A DNA stretch of 64,000 bases. Source: CAVXJN01 sp963762165 (lineage in GTDB: Bacteria > Pseudomonadota > Gammaproteobacteria > JASBUN01). Below the pieces are notes generated by a model, which searched no databases, was not told the DNA's origin, and saw only the letters and a list, made by a program, of their open reading frames with translations. The position numbers were made by a program, and so were the translations under genes. Location: positions 372,001 through 436,000 of the forward strand of contig CAVXJN010000002.1 of the NCBI GenBank assembly GCA_963762165.1, given 5' to 3'. Below, piece by piece: positions 34,379-42,918 of the stretch (the first letter of the stretch is position 1; every line of letters starts with the position of its first letter).

Positions 34379-35815
34379 GTGACGGATAACGGCGCGCGAG
34401 TACGGGCGCCGGAGCTGCCCGCCTCCTTGGAGTGGCTCAACACGGACGGCCCGTTGCGACTCGCCGAGCAGCGGGGCAGGATCGTCCTGCTGGATTTCTG
34501 GACCTATTGCTGCATCAATTGCCTCCATGTCCTGTCGGATTTGCGTTACCTTGAGGACAAGTACGGCGATGAATTGCTGGTCATCGGCATCCACTCTCCC
34601 AAGTTCCCCAATGAACGCGTCGCGGATCAGGTGCGTCTCGCAATCGAGCGCCACCATATCCGTCATCCGGTGGCCAACGATCCGACTTTGAGCCTGTGGC
34701 GGCAGTACGCGGTGCGCGCCTGGCCGTCTCTGATCTTCATTGATACTGAAGGTTACGCAGTGGGCGTATTGCGCGGTGAAGGGCGTCGCCGTCAGTTGGA
34801 TGAATTGATTGCCAAGCACCTGCAGGAGGGCGCCGCCGGTAGCGAGCGCAGTGCACCGGTGGGCGTGCACCTGCGGAACAGCGGCAGCCGCACGCTTGCT
34901 TTCCCTGGTAAAGTGCTCGCCAGCGAGGGCCGCGTCTACATTGCAGACAGCGGCCACAATCGGATCGTCGAAGCGCGCCGGGATGGCGGCATCGTGCGGA
35001 CGTTCGGCTCGAAAGGTCCGGGTTTCCTCGATGGAACCGAAGACCAGGCGTCGATGTGCGAACCGCAGGGCATGGCGCTGGTCGATGGTAAGCTTTACGT
35101 GGCCGACACCGGCAATCACGCGATTCGGCGAATCGATTTGCGGCACGGCGAAGTGCAGACCGTTGCCGGCACCGGGCGGCAGGGTCGTCGCGAAGGTGAT
35201 TTCTATCGCGACCCGCTGCAGGCGCCGCTGAATTCTCCGTGGGATCTGGCATTTCACGACGGCGACCTCTACATCGCCATGGCCGGTCACCATCAGCTCT
35301 GGAAATTGGACCTGGCGGCCAATACCATCCAGCGGTTCGCAGGTTCCGGGCGCGAAGACCTGGTTGACGGCCCGGCAGGCGAGGCCGCTCTGGCGCAGCC
35401 GTCAGGGATCACGGTGGGAGATTACAGGTTGTACGTGGCCGATGCCGAAGCTTCGGCGGTGCGCAGTGTGCGGCTACCCGATGGTCGGGTGTCGACGCTG
35501 GTGGGGCAGGGGCTGTTCGAATTCGGCGATCGGGACGGGCGTACTGCGGAAGCGCGCCTGCAACATCCGTTGGATGTGGCTTACGACGGAACTCGTCGGA
35601 TTCTGTGGATATGCGACACATTTAATCATAAAATCAAAAAATTGTACGTTGAACATAAAGAAGTTTCGAGTGTGACCGTGCAAGACTTGAACGAACCCGG
35701 CGGGATCAGCTTATGGCGGGACGAGCTGTGGATCGCCGACACCAATCACCATGCCATACGCTGCCTGGATGTGCGCAGCGGTGCGTGTACCCCATTCGAG
35801 CTGCATGAAGACTGA
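34379..35815 (+). CDS. Thioredoxin-like domain fused to NHL-repeat beta-propeller
   Basis: 478 aa. N-terminal thioredoxin-like fold, residues ~20-150, with an active site in LLDFWTYCCINCLHVL (CINC). Then at least five NHL repeats (VYIADSGHNRIVEARRDG, LYVADTGNHAIRRIDL, LWIADTNHHAIRCLDV) forming a propeller. No signal peptide, so cytoplasmic. Same architecture as human NHLRC2; function in bacteria is not established. GTG start at 34379, no strong Shine-Dalgarno. It overlaps the next gene by 11 bases, so the pair is co-translated, and both are inserted between uvrY and uvrC. Confidence 0.85.
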   Translation: MTDNGARVRAPELPASLEWLNTDGPLRLAEQRGRIVLLDFWTYCCINCLHVLSDLRYLEDKYGDELLVIGIHSPKFPNERVADQVRLAIERHHIRHPVANDPTLSLWRQYAVRAWPSLIFIDTEGYAVGVLRGEGRRRQLDELIAKHLQEGAAGSERSAPVGVHLRNSGSRTLAFPGKVLASEGRVYIADSGHNRIVEARRDGGIVRTFGSKGPGFLDGTEDQASMCEPQGMALVDGKLYVADTGNHAIRRIDLRHGEVQTVAGTGRQGRREGDFYRDPLQAPLNSPWDLAFHDGDLYIAMAGHHQLWKLDLAANTIQRFAGSGREDLVDGPAGEAALAQPSGITVGDYRLYVADAEASAVRSVRLPDGRVSTLVGQGLFEFGDRDGRTAEARLQHPLDVAYDGTRRILWICDTFNHKIKKLYVEHKEVSSVTVQDLNEPGGISLWRDELWIADTNHHAIRCLDVRSGACTPFELHED

Positions 35816-36443
35816 AGCGCACTTCGACCCGGATTGCCGGCGCTGCGCGCGTCTGGCGACCTTTCTCGACCAGGTGCGCGACGCGCATCCCGATTACCAC
35901 GCCCGACCGGTTGCACCGTTCGGTGTCGAGCGGCCGCGGCTGTTGATCGTCGGCCTGGCGCCGGGCATGCACGGCGCCAATGCAACCGGGCGACCGTTTA
36001 CCGGTGACTATGCCGGAATCCTGTTGTACGAGACCCTGCACCGGTTCGGATTCAGCAACCGGCCCCAGTCCGTGTCCCGGGACGACGGTTTGCGGCTCAA
36101 AGGTTGCCGCATCACCAATGCCGTAAAATGCCTGCCGCCGCAAAACAAACCCACCGGCGACGAGGTGAAGACCTGCAACCGGTTCCTCGCTCGTGAGCTG
36201 GCGGGACTCGATGCCGACGCCGTAGTGCTTGCCCTGGGGGCCATCGCACATGCCGCTGTGCTCAAATCCCGCAATTTGACCCAATCCCGCTATCGCTTCG
36301 CCCATGGCGCGGAACATCGGTTGCCGGACGGGCCGCTGTTGGTGGATTCCTATCATTGCAGCCGCTACAACACCCAGACCCGGCGCCTGACCGAGGATAT
36401 GTTTCACGCCTTGTTCGCGCGCATCCGCTTGCTGCTCGATTGA
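35805..36443 (+). CDS. Family 5 (UDGb-type) uracil-DNA glycosylase
   Basis: 212 aa. Motif A LIVGLAPGMHGANATGRPFT is the family 5 signature (no catalytic Asn/Asp in the classic place). The C-terminal catalytic loop is YHCSRYNTQTRRLT, and cysteines CRRC, KC and TC are placed to bind a [4Fe-4S] cluster. It removes uracil and deaminated bases from DNA. The ATG at 35805 lies inside the end of the upstream gene (11-base overlap). Sits just before uvrC, giving a small DNA-repair group. Confidence 0.88.
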   Translation: MKTEAHFDPDCRRCARLATFLDQVRDAHPDYHARPVAPFGVERPRLLIVGLAPGMHGANATGRPFTGDYAGILLYETLHRFGFSNRPQSVSRDDGLRLKGCRITNAVKCLPPQNKPTGDEVKTCNRFLARELAGLDADAVVLALGAIAHAAVLKSRNLTQSRYRFAHGAEHRLPDGPLLVDSYHCSRYNTQTRRLTEDMFHALFARIRLLLD

Positions 36444-36489
36444 AATGCCATTGACCATCTACCAGGGCTCGGGCTGGTAGAATGGGCCC

Positions 36490-38325
36490 ATGGACTCACC
36501 AGAGCAGATCACGTTCGATCCCCAGGCGTTTCTGCGCAGCCTGACGAGCAAACCGGGCGTATACCGGATGCTCGACGGCGAAGGCGTGGTGCTGTACGTC
36601 GGCAAGGCCGGCAATCTCAAAAAGCGCGTTTCCAGTTATTTCCGCAACAGCGGCCTGGCGCCCAAGACCCAGGCGCTGATGCAGCAGGTCGGCAATGTCG
36701 AAGTGACGGTCACCAACACCGAGGGCGAAGCCCTGTTGTTGGAGAATCATCTGATCAAGGAACTGCGTCCGCGCTACAACGTTCTGCTGCGAGATGACAA
36801 GAGCTACCCGTACATCTTCATCTCGGCAGGCGAGGCGTTTCCGCGGCTGGCCTTTCATCGGGGTCCGAAGCGTGCCCAGGGGCGCTACTTTGGCCCGTAT
36901 CCGTCAGCAGGAGCCGTGCGCGAGAGCCTGAGTCTGCTGCAAAAACTGTTTCCGGTGCGGCAATGCGAGGACAGTTTTTTCCGTAACCGCTCCCGTCCCT
37001 GCCTGCAATATCAGATCAAACGCTGCACTGCGCCGTGCGTGGGTTTTGTCGACCATGAAACCTATATGCGTGACGTGCGCCACGCCGAGTGGTTCCTGGA
37101 AGGCAAGAGCGCGCAGGTGATCGACGAACTGGTCAAGCGCATGGAAGCAGCCTCGGAAAATCTTGATTTCGAACAGGCGGCGCGGTACCGGGATCAGATC
37201 CAGAATTTACGGCGTATTGCCGAACGCCAGTACATCGCCGGCGAAGGCGGCGACCTGGACGTGGTGGCGTGCGCAGTCGAAGGGGGCATGGCGTGCGTGC
37301 AAGTGTTTTTCTTCCGGGCTGGACGCAATCTCGGCAACAAGGCGTTTTTCCCTCAGGTTCCGGCGGGCGCTGAACCCGGCGAAGTCCTGGAAGCGTTCAT
37401 GCCGCAGTACTATCTGGACAAGGAAGTGCCGCCGGAGATTCTCATCAGCCACGATTTCGAAGACGCCGAGCTACTGGCGCGCGTGCTCGCCGAGAGAGCG
37501 CAGCGGCGGGTTGCGCTGCGGCCGCGGGTGCGTGGCGAGCGGGCGCGGTGGTTGCAATTGGCGCTGCACAACGCCGAGCACGCGCTGGCGGCGCGACTTG
37601 CGAGCCGCTCGGGGATGCAGCAGCGCATAGAGGCGCTCCAGGAGGCACTGAATCTGGAGCAAGTGCCGACGCGCCTGGAGTGCTTCGATATCAGCCACAC
37701 CATGGGCGAAGCCACGGTTGCCTCGTGCGTGGTGTTCGGTGCCGAAGGCCCGCTGAAAAGCGACTACCGGCGTTTCAATATTGCCGATATCACGCCTGGA
37801 GACGACTACGCTGCCATGCGTCAGGCCTTGACCCGGCGCTACACCCGGCTGAAGAAAGGCGAGGGCAAACTCCCCGACGTGCTGCTGATCGACGGCGGCA
37901 AAGGCCAGGTAACACAGGCGCGCGACGTGTTGGAAGAGCTGCAGGTCGAGGGGGTGATCATCGCCGGGGTAGCGAAAGGGCCCGACCGGCGGCCGGGTCT
38001 GGAGACGCTGTTCTTGTCCGACCTCCAGCACCCCATTATACTGCCCCAGGACTCCGCCGCCCTGCATCTGATCCAGCAGATCCGCGACGAGGCACACCGT
38101 TTTGCCATCACCGGTCATCGACAACGGCGTTCCCGGGCCCGCAACACATCCGTGCTCGAGACGATACCCGGCATGGGACCGAAGCGCCGGCAAGTGTTGT
38201 TGAAACAATTCGGAGGACTGCGCGAAATTGCCCGCGCGGGTGTGGAAGACTTGGCCAGCGTACAAGGGATCAGCCGCGAACTGGCACAAAAAATCTACGA
38301 CGCCTTCCATAGCGAAACTTCCTGA
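36490..38325 (+). CDS. uvrC: Excinuclease ABC subunit C
   Basis: 611 aa. GIY-YIG nuclease domain (GVYRMLDGEGVVLYVGKAGN), UVR motif near residues 205-240 (LDFEQAARYRDQIQNLRRIA), UvrC endonuclease/RNase H-like domain (RLECFDISHTMGEATVASCV, then LLIDGGKGQ), and C-terminal tandem helix-hairpin-helix (IPGMGPKRRQVLLKQFGG). Makes both incisions in nucleotide excision repair with UvrB. ATG at 36490. Five bases separate its stop from pgsA. Confidence 0.98.
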   Translation: MDSPEQITFDPQAFLRSLTSKPGVYRMLDGEGVVLYVGKAGNLKKRVSSYFRNSGLAPKTQALMQQVGNVEVTVTNTEGEALLLENHLIKELRPRYNVLLRDDKSYPYIFISAGEAFPRLAFHRGPKRAQGRYFGPYPSAGAVRESLSLLQKLFPVRQCEDSFFRNRSRPCLQYQIKRCTAPCVGFVDHETYMRDVRHAEWFLEGKSAQVIDELVKRMEAASENLDFEQAARYRDQIQNLRRIAERQYIAGEGGDLDVVACAVEGGMACVQVFFFRAGRNLGNKAFFPQVPAGAEPGEVLEAFMPQYYLDKEVPPEILISHDFEDAELLARVLAERAQRRVALRPRVRGERARWLQLALHNAEHALAARLASRSGMQQRIEALQEALNLEQVPTRLECFDISHTMGEATVASCVVFGAEGPLKSDYRRFNIADITPGDDYAAMRQALTRRYTRLKKGEGKLPDVLLIDGGKGQVTQARDVLEELQVEGVIIAGVAKGPDRRPGLETLFLSDLQHPIILPQDSAALHLIQQIRDEAHRFAITGHRQRRSRARNTSVLETIPGMGPKRRQVLLKQFGGLREIARAGVEDLASVQGISRELAQKIYDAFHSETS

Positions 38326-38330
38326 AGCCC

Positions 38331-38924
38331 ATGCGTTTGAACCTCCCCATTATTCTAACGTTGTCGCGGATCGCGGTGATCCCCGTGTTCGTGCTGGTTT
38401 ACTACCTCCCGGTGGACTGGTCGAACCTGGTCTGCACCTGGTTGTTCATCATTGCCGCGATCACCGATTGGGCGGACGGCCACATTGCCCGCCGTTACGG
38501 CATGACGTCCCGATTCGGTGCTTTTCTGGACCCGGTTGCGGACAAGCTGATGGTGGCGGTGGTGCTGATTCTATTGGTGGATCGAAACCCCACGGGCTTC
38601 GGCGCGATCTGGTTGGCGATCCCCGCCGCCGTGATCGTCGGTCGCGAAATCACCATCTCCGCATTGCGCGAGTGGATGGCGGAAGTGGGGCAGCAGGCCA
38701 AGGTGGCGGTTTCGTACATCGGCAAAGTGAAAACCGTCGCGCAGCTTGTGGCACTGCCGTTCATGATTTACCGCCAAGACCTGTTCGGGGTGATACCCGT
38801 AGTGCAAATCGGTTTTGTATTGCTGTACGTGGCGGCCATTCTCACCATCTGGTCCATGGCGATCTATGTGCGCGGTGCATGGCCGACTTTGAAGCGGGGC
38901 GCCGGTACGGCAGGTCGTATTTAA
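38331..38924 (+). CDS. pgsA: CDP-diacylglycerol-glycerol-3-phosphate 3-phosphatidyltransferase
   Basis: 197 aa inner-membrane enzyme of phosphatidylglycerol synthesis. The CDP-alcohol phosphotransferase motif DG-x2-AR-x8-G-x3-D-x3-D is complete (WADGHIARRYGMTSRFGAFL then DPVADKLM). About five hydrophobic helices. Immediately behind uvrC and in front of tRNA-Gly, the same order as in E. coli. Confidence 0.96.
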   Translation: MRLNLPIILTLSRIAVIPVFVLVYYLPVDWSNLVCTWLFIIAAITDWADGHIARRYGMTSRFGAFLDPVADKLMVAVVLILLVDRNPTGFGAIWLAIPAAVIVGREITISALREWMAEVGQQAKVAVSYIGKVKTVAQLVALPFMIYRQDLFGVIPVVQIGFVLLYVAAILTIWSMAIYVRGAWPTLKRGAGTAGRI

Positions 38925-38983
38925 TGGTTCCTAAACGCTTGACAGGCGAGGCCGGAAGCTTAAAATAAGCAGCCCTGAAGTGT

Positions 38984-39059
<76 letters not shown>

Positions 39060-39074
39060 AATTCCGGAGTGAAG

Positions 39075-39101
39075 CCTCGGCCCCAAGGCCGGGGTTTTTT
39101 T
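39075..39101 (+). terminator. Terminator between tRNA-Gly and tRNA-Cys
   Basis: 8-bp stem cctcggcc / ggccgggg (one T-G pair), loop ccaa, then seven T. Confidence 0.8.
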
Positions 39102-39133
39102 GCTTCTATCCCACCTGACATTGTCGAGTATCT

Positions 39134-39207
39134 GGCTGAGTGGCAGAGTGGCTATGCAGCGGACTGCAAATCCGTGTACCTCGGTTCGACTCCGGGCTCA
39201 GCCTCCA
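39134..39207 (+). tRNA. tRNA-Cys (GCA)
   Basis: 74 nt with encoded CCA. Acceptor arms ggctgag / ctcagcc pair; anticodon GCA at 39166-39168 in loop ctgcaaa. Confidence 0.96.
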
Positions 39208-39267
39208 ATCCTTCCTACATCCTGATTCGCCCCCAACCGCATTGATCGGTACAATCCCGCAGTATCT

Positions 39268-39354
39268 GCCCGGGTGGCGAAATTGGTAGACGCAAGGGAC
39301 TTAAAATCCCTCGGGGGCAACCCTGTACCGGTTCGAGTCCGGTCCCGGGCACCA
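39268..39354 (+). tRNA. tRNA-Leu (TAA)
   Basis: 87 nt with encoded CCA and a long variable arm. Acceptor arms gcccggg / cccgggc pair; anticodon TAA at 39302-39304. Confidence 0.97.
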
Positions 39355-40700
39355 ATTTGCAATGCCATCGCCGACGGAGGAACTGCCTGCGGCATCGTGC
39401 GAATCCGACGATTTGCGCCATACATACCATCTCATCAGCGGTCGAACTGATACGCCGTGCACCACAATCGATACGGTTACCGTTACCAGCGTGAACCCAA
39501 TCAGCGCTTGGGCCACTGACCCTGTAACGCCATGATTGATGGCGAACATCAAGTAGAAAACCGAACCGATGCCGCGGATCCCGAACCACGAGATCAGCGC
39601 CCGTTGATCGCCGGTCAATGGCTCTCCTAACAAGCCGGTGAGAACGGCCAGTGTGCGCAGGACTACGAACAGCAACGGGATGAACCACCACAAAGCAACC
39701 GATAGGACCGCGTAGGGCAGCATTGAGCCGACCAGTAGCACGATTGCCATCTCCGCCAGTTTTTCGAGTTGTTCATTGAATCCCAGCACGGCATGTGACA
39801 TCGCCGCGCTGGCGTGGTGGGGATGGGTGGCCCGCGTGTGAGGTCTCTCCTCAACGGGCGCCGCGTCCAGCGAAGTGGATCCGGCGCGCGGGCGTTCCTT
39901 TACACGTTGCAACGCCAGGCCCGCGGCGAATACGGCGAGAAACCCTGACGCGGATGCGAGCTGCGCAGTGCCGTAAGCCACGGCCAGGAGCCCGAGCGAC
40001 AGGAACTCGTTTAGTCCAATCGCTTGCTGGTAGCTGTGCGCAGTTCGACTACCAGCCGACCGACCATTGTCCCAAAGGTCGCGCCGATGAGTAGACCGCC
40101 GACCGTTGCCCACGCGACGTCGATTACCCACCAGTGCCAGGCGTGAGCGCCGAGATCGTGCTGGCCCATCAGCCCCAGCCCCAGCAACACGATGGGGAGC
40201 GCGGTACCGTCGTTCAATGCCCCTTCGCCGGCGAGACTGAAGCGAAATCGGTCCGAGTCGTCACCGCTTGCGGTTTGCACGCCGGAGGCGAGCACCGGAT
40301 CGGTCGGCGCAAGGATCCCGCCCAATAACACCGCGGCGCCGACGGACAAGCCCAAGCCCCAGACGCCCACGGCGGCGATCAGCCCCACGGTGATGGCCAT
40401 AGAAACGGACGCCAGACGCAGCGGCAAAAACCAGCGGCGGTCGAATAGACCCACGCTGCCGATCTTCAATCCAACTGTGAATAGCGAAATCAGCAGTGCG
40501 ACCTCTGCGACCAATTGCAGAACGCCCGCGTGCAGGATGGGGTCGGGTGCGATCACGCCCAGCCCTCCAGGGCCAAGGGTATAGCCCGCAACCAGATAGA
40601 CCATGGCGCTGCTAAGTAGAAGGCGTTCGAGCAACTTGCCGGTTAACACCATCGTGATGAGCAAAATGCCGATCAGAATGAACCAGAAGGGATTGGACAT
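39301..40700 (-). CDS. CPA1/NhaP-type Na+(K+)/H+ antiporter (frameshifted in this sequence)
   Basis: About 12 hydrophobic helices. The N-terminal half (MSNPFWFILIGILLITMVLT) contains ILAPTDPVLASGVQ and FSLAGEGALNDGTALPI, the ion-binding elements of CPA1 antiporters. The C-terminal half contains LISWFGIRGIGSVFYLMF. The frame changes at ~40025 (one base missing); restored length 466 aa. ATG at 40700. Oddly, the frame has no stop before tRNA-Leu and its last ~18 codons are antisense to that tRNA (CPGPDSNRYRVAPEGF), so the true C-terminus may have been altered by rearrangement at the tRNA or by another sequence error. It probably exports Na+ and regulates pH. Confidence 0.85.
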
Positions 40701-40838
40701 AGCAGGCAGCTAATTAGATAGAGAGTAGGAGTTGTGGAGTCGGCTCTGGAGCCGGATCGTGTTCGACGGTGACCAGGATTTGCGGCGGTACTAGACTATT
40801 GCGCAGCGCATATGCCGCTGGCGGGTGGGTTGCTGTCC

Positions 40839-41546
40839 CTAAGCCATGGTCCGCGCATAGGTCGCTGTATCCGTGGCATAACATTCACACGCGGCGGCTT
40901 CCAGGCCCTGTCGGTCGAGAATGGTGATGTCGCCCCGGTTATAGTAAATCAACTTGCGATTCTGCAACGACGTGGCGGCGTTGGTAACGCCCACACGGCG
41001 CACGCCGAGCATATAACCGAGAAATTCATGGGTGACGTGGAATTTGGCGCAGTGAGCCCTGTCATGGGTCATTAAGAGCCACCGCGCCAGACGCGCTTCG
41101 ACAACATGGAATCGGGTACAACCGGCTCCTTGCGCCAGTTGACGGATTATCACGTAAAGGTAGCGTTTAAGTTGGCGCTGCAGCGCAGGACTCCCTTTAA
41201 GTTGGCGGCGAAACGCAACTGCGCCCATGCGCAGCGCCGGGCCTTGTCCCTGAACCAAAGCGCGCAAAGGTGAGACGTTCACGCCTAAAGTAAGCGAAAT
41301 ACCGAGCATGCCTTCATCGCCGATCAGCCCCACCTCGAGGTTTGCGGTGCCGTCGATCGGGGTGGTCAAGGAAATAAAACTCGCGGTCGGGAAATAGACG
41401 TGACGAATAGGCTCTCCCGGTTCGGTCAAGATTTCGGCGAAGACCAAGTCGACCGACTTGCAATCCACCATAAATCGTTGGCGATCGCTCCGCGGCAAGG
41501 ACGCGAGCAGACGATTGGCTGCAGGAGCTGGCTTGGCGCGTGGCAA
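40839..41546 (-). CDS. Crp/Fnr-family transcriptional regulator, paralog A
   Basis: 235 aa from the TTG at 41546, chosen because it has aggag seven bases upstream and gives a start (MPRAKPAPAANRLLASLPRS) parallel to paralog B. The much longer open frame (to 41819) is not supported. Cyclic-nucleotide-binding fold (IRHVYFPTASFISLTTPIDG, VGLIGDEGMLGIS) and C-terminal Crp helix-turn-helix (HEFLGYMLGVRRVGVTNAA). No Fnr-type cysteine cluster, so the signal is unlikely to be an iron-sulfur sensor. Tandem with 41759-42478. Confidence 0.85.
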   Translation of the reverse strand: MPRAKPAPAANRLLASLPRSDRQRFMVDCKSVDLVFAEILTEPGEPIRHVYFPTASFISLTTPIDGTANLEVGLIGDEGMLGISLTLGVNVSPLRALVQGQGPALRMGAVAFRRQLKGSPALQRQLKRYLYVIIRQLAQGAGCTRFHVVEARLARWLLMTHDRAHCAKFHVTHEFLGYMLGVRRVGVTNAATSLQNRKLIYYNRGDITILDRQGLEAAACECYATDTATYARTMA

Positions 41547-41758
41547 GTGAATTCTCCTAGTACGTAGACGAGATTGCGGGAGGTACTGGAGAGTTTGCGG
41601 CAATGGGATACCGGACTCGGCTGCGGTCCAGCGTGGACTACGACTGGACACTTGGCAGTTTGCCATCGAATGCGAAAATAGTCGGGGCGGTAGCGCACAC
41701 AGAATAACAGCCGGCGCGCCAGATCGACGCGGACGCGTGTATGGAACGACTGTCCGGG

Positions 41759-42478
41759 TTAGGTTGCGGTCTGCGCTGGCAGCAGGCGATCGAATTCCTT
41801 TTTCACGACATCGTAGCATTCACACGCGCGTGCTTCCAAACCGACGCGATCGAGCACAATGATCCGGCCGCGGTGATATTGAATCAATCCGGCCTTCTGC
41901 AGCTTGCCTGCCGCTTCGGTAACGCCTTCGCGGCGCACGCCGAGCATGTTGGCGATCAATTCCTGCGTCATCGTCAGCTCATTCGACGGCACTCGATCCA
42001 GGCTCATCAACAACCACCGGCAGAGTTGTTGGTCCAACGAATGATGACGGTTGCAGACCGCGGTTTGCGCCATTTGTGTCAGCAGCGCCTGGGTGTAGCG
42101 CAGCAAAAGACGTTGCATGGGGCCGGCGCGATAAAACTCCCGCTTCAACTGCTGTCCGGGCAGGCGGTAGGCATGGCCGGCACTCTGTACGACCGCCCGG
42201 CTAGGCGTGCTTTCGCCGCCCATGAACAACGAAACGCCGACGATTCCTTCATCGCCGACTACCGCAATTTCCGCCGAGGCACCGTCCTCCATCACGTACA
42301 GGAGCGACACGATCGAGGAAATTGGGAAATAGACGTAACGCATCTCCACGCCCGGCTCATAAAGCACGTCGCCGAGCTCAATTCGGATCAATTCCAGATT
42401 GGGAAGCAGGCCGGCGTAGTCGTCTTCTGGAAGGGCGGCGAGTAGGTGATTCTGGCGAGGATCTACCGGTGTAGGCAT
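41759..42478 (-). CDS. Crp/Fnr-family transcriptional regulator, paralog B
   Basis: 239 aa, alignable with its downstream neighbour over the whole length (MRYVYFPISSIVSLLYVMED, AVVGDEGIVGVSLFMGGEST, and HTH MTQELIANMLGVRREGVTEA, then ACECYDVV at the end). Both lack the residues that bind cAMP in Crp. The arrangement suggests a local duplication followed by divergence. ATG at 42478 without a recognisable Shine-Dalgarno. Target genes unknown; the GGDEF-EAL gene lies divergent to it. Confidence 0.87.
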   Translation of the reverse strand: MPTPVDPRQNHLLAALPEDDYAGLLPNLELIRIELGDVLYEPGVEMRYVYFPISSIVSLLYVMEDGASAEIAVVGDEGIVGVSLFMGGESTPSRAVVQSAGHAYRLPGQQLKREFYRAGPMQRLLLRYTQALLTQMAQTAVCNRHHSLDQQLCRWLLMSLDRVPSNELTMTQELIANMLGVRREGVTEAAGKLQKAGLIQYHRGRIIVLDRVGLEARACECYDVVKKEFDRLLPAQTAT

Positions 42479-42918
42479 AGGAGTTTTCTAAGGATGGACC
42501 TGGGCAAAATGGTCGTTTCACAGGGGTGGCGCGCAGGACCATTGTATAGTTCATATAGCATAAAAAACAGTTGAACGTGTGGCGTTAATCCCATGCAACA
42601 TGGGACGCGATGCCCCGGCTTGAATGTGCAAACGTCTCCGCTTGCGGCGCGAAACGTGATACCCGTCATAGTCTTATTAGTTTTCAGGGGCGCTCGTTAA
42701 GGGGGACCGGACGACCGCTGATGGCCCTCTGGATAGTGAGGTATGTGCGCTATCGAACAGACGCGGCGTCACCTGCCGTTGATCCTTAACACTACTGAGG
42801 AAAAGCCCTGTTCAGGCCCGGTAGGCCGCTATACGCGGTGCAGGAAACTGGGACGTCTGGGCGCACTTGGGAACCAGATTGCGACATACCTTTGCCGGTT
42901 CCAACCAAGGAGGCCCGA
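42479..42918. other. Divergent intergenic region
   Basis: 440 bases between the Crp/Fnr paralog B and the GGDEF-EAL gene, no supported ORF. It contains an AT-rich patch at 42540-42575 and the palindrome cccatg-caa-catggg at 42590-42604, a possible regulator site. Confidence 0.5.

Noticed and set aside
41547..41819. 91-codon N-terminal extension of Crp/Fnr paralog A
   Set aside because: Arg/Ser/Pro-rich non-family sequence; the TTG at 41546 has a good ribosome binding site and aligns with paralog B.
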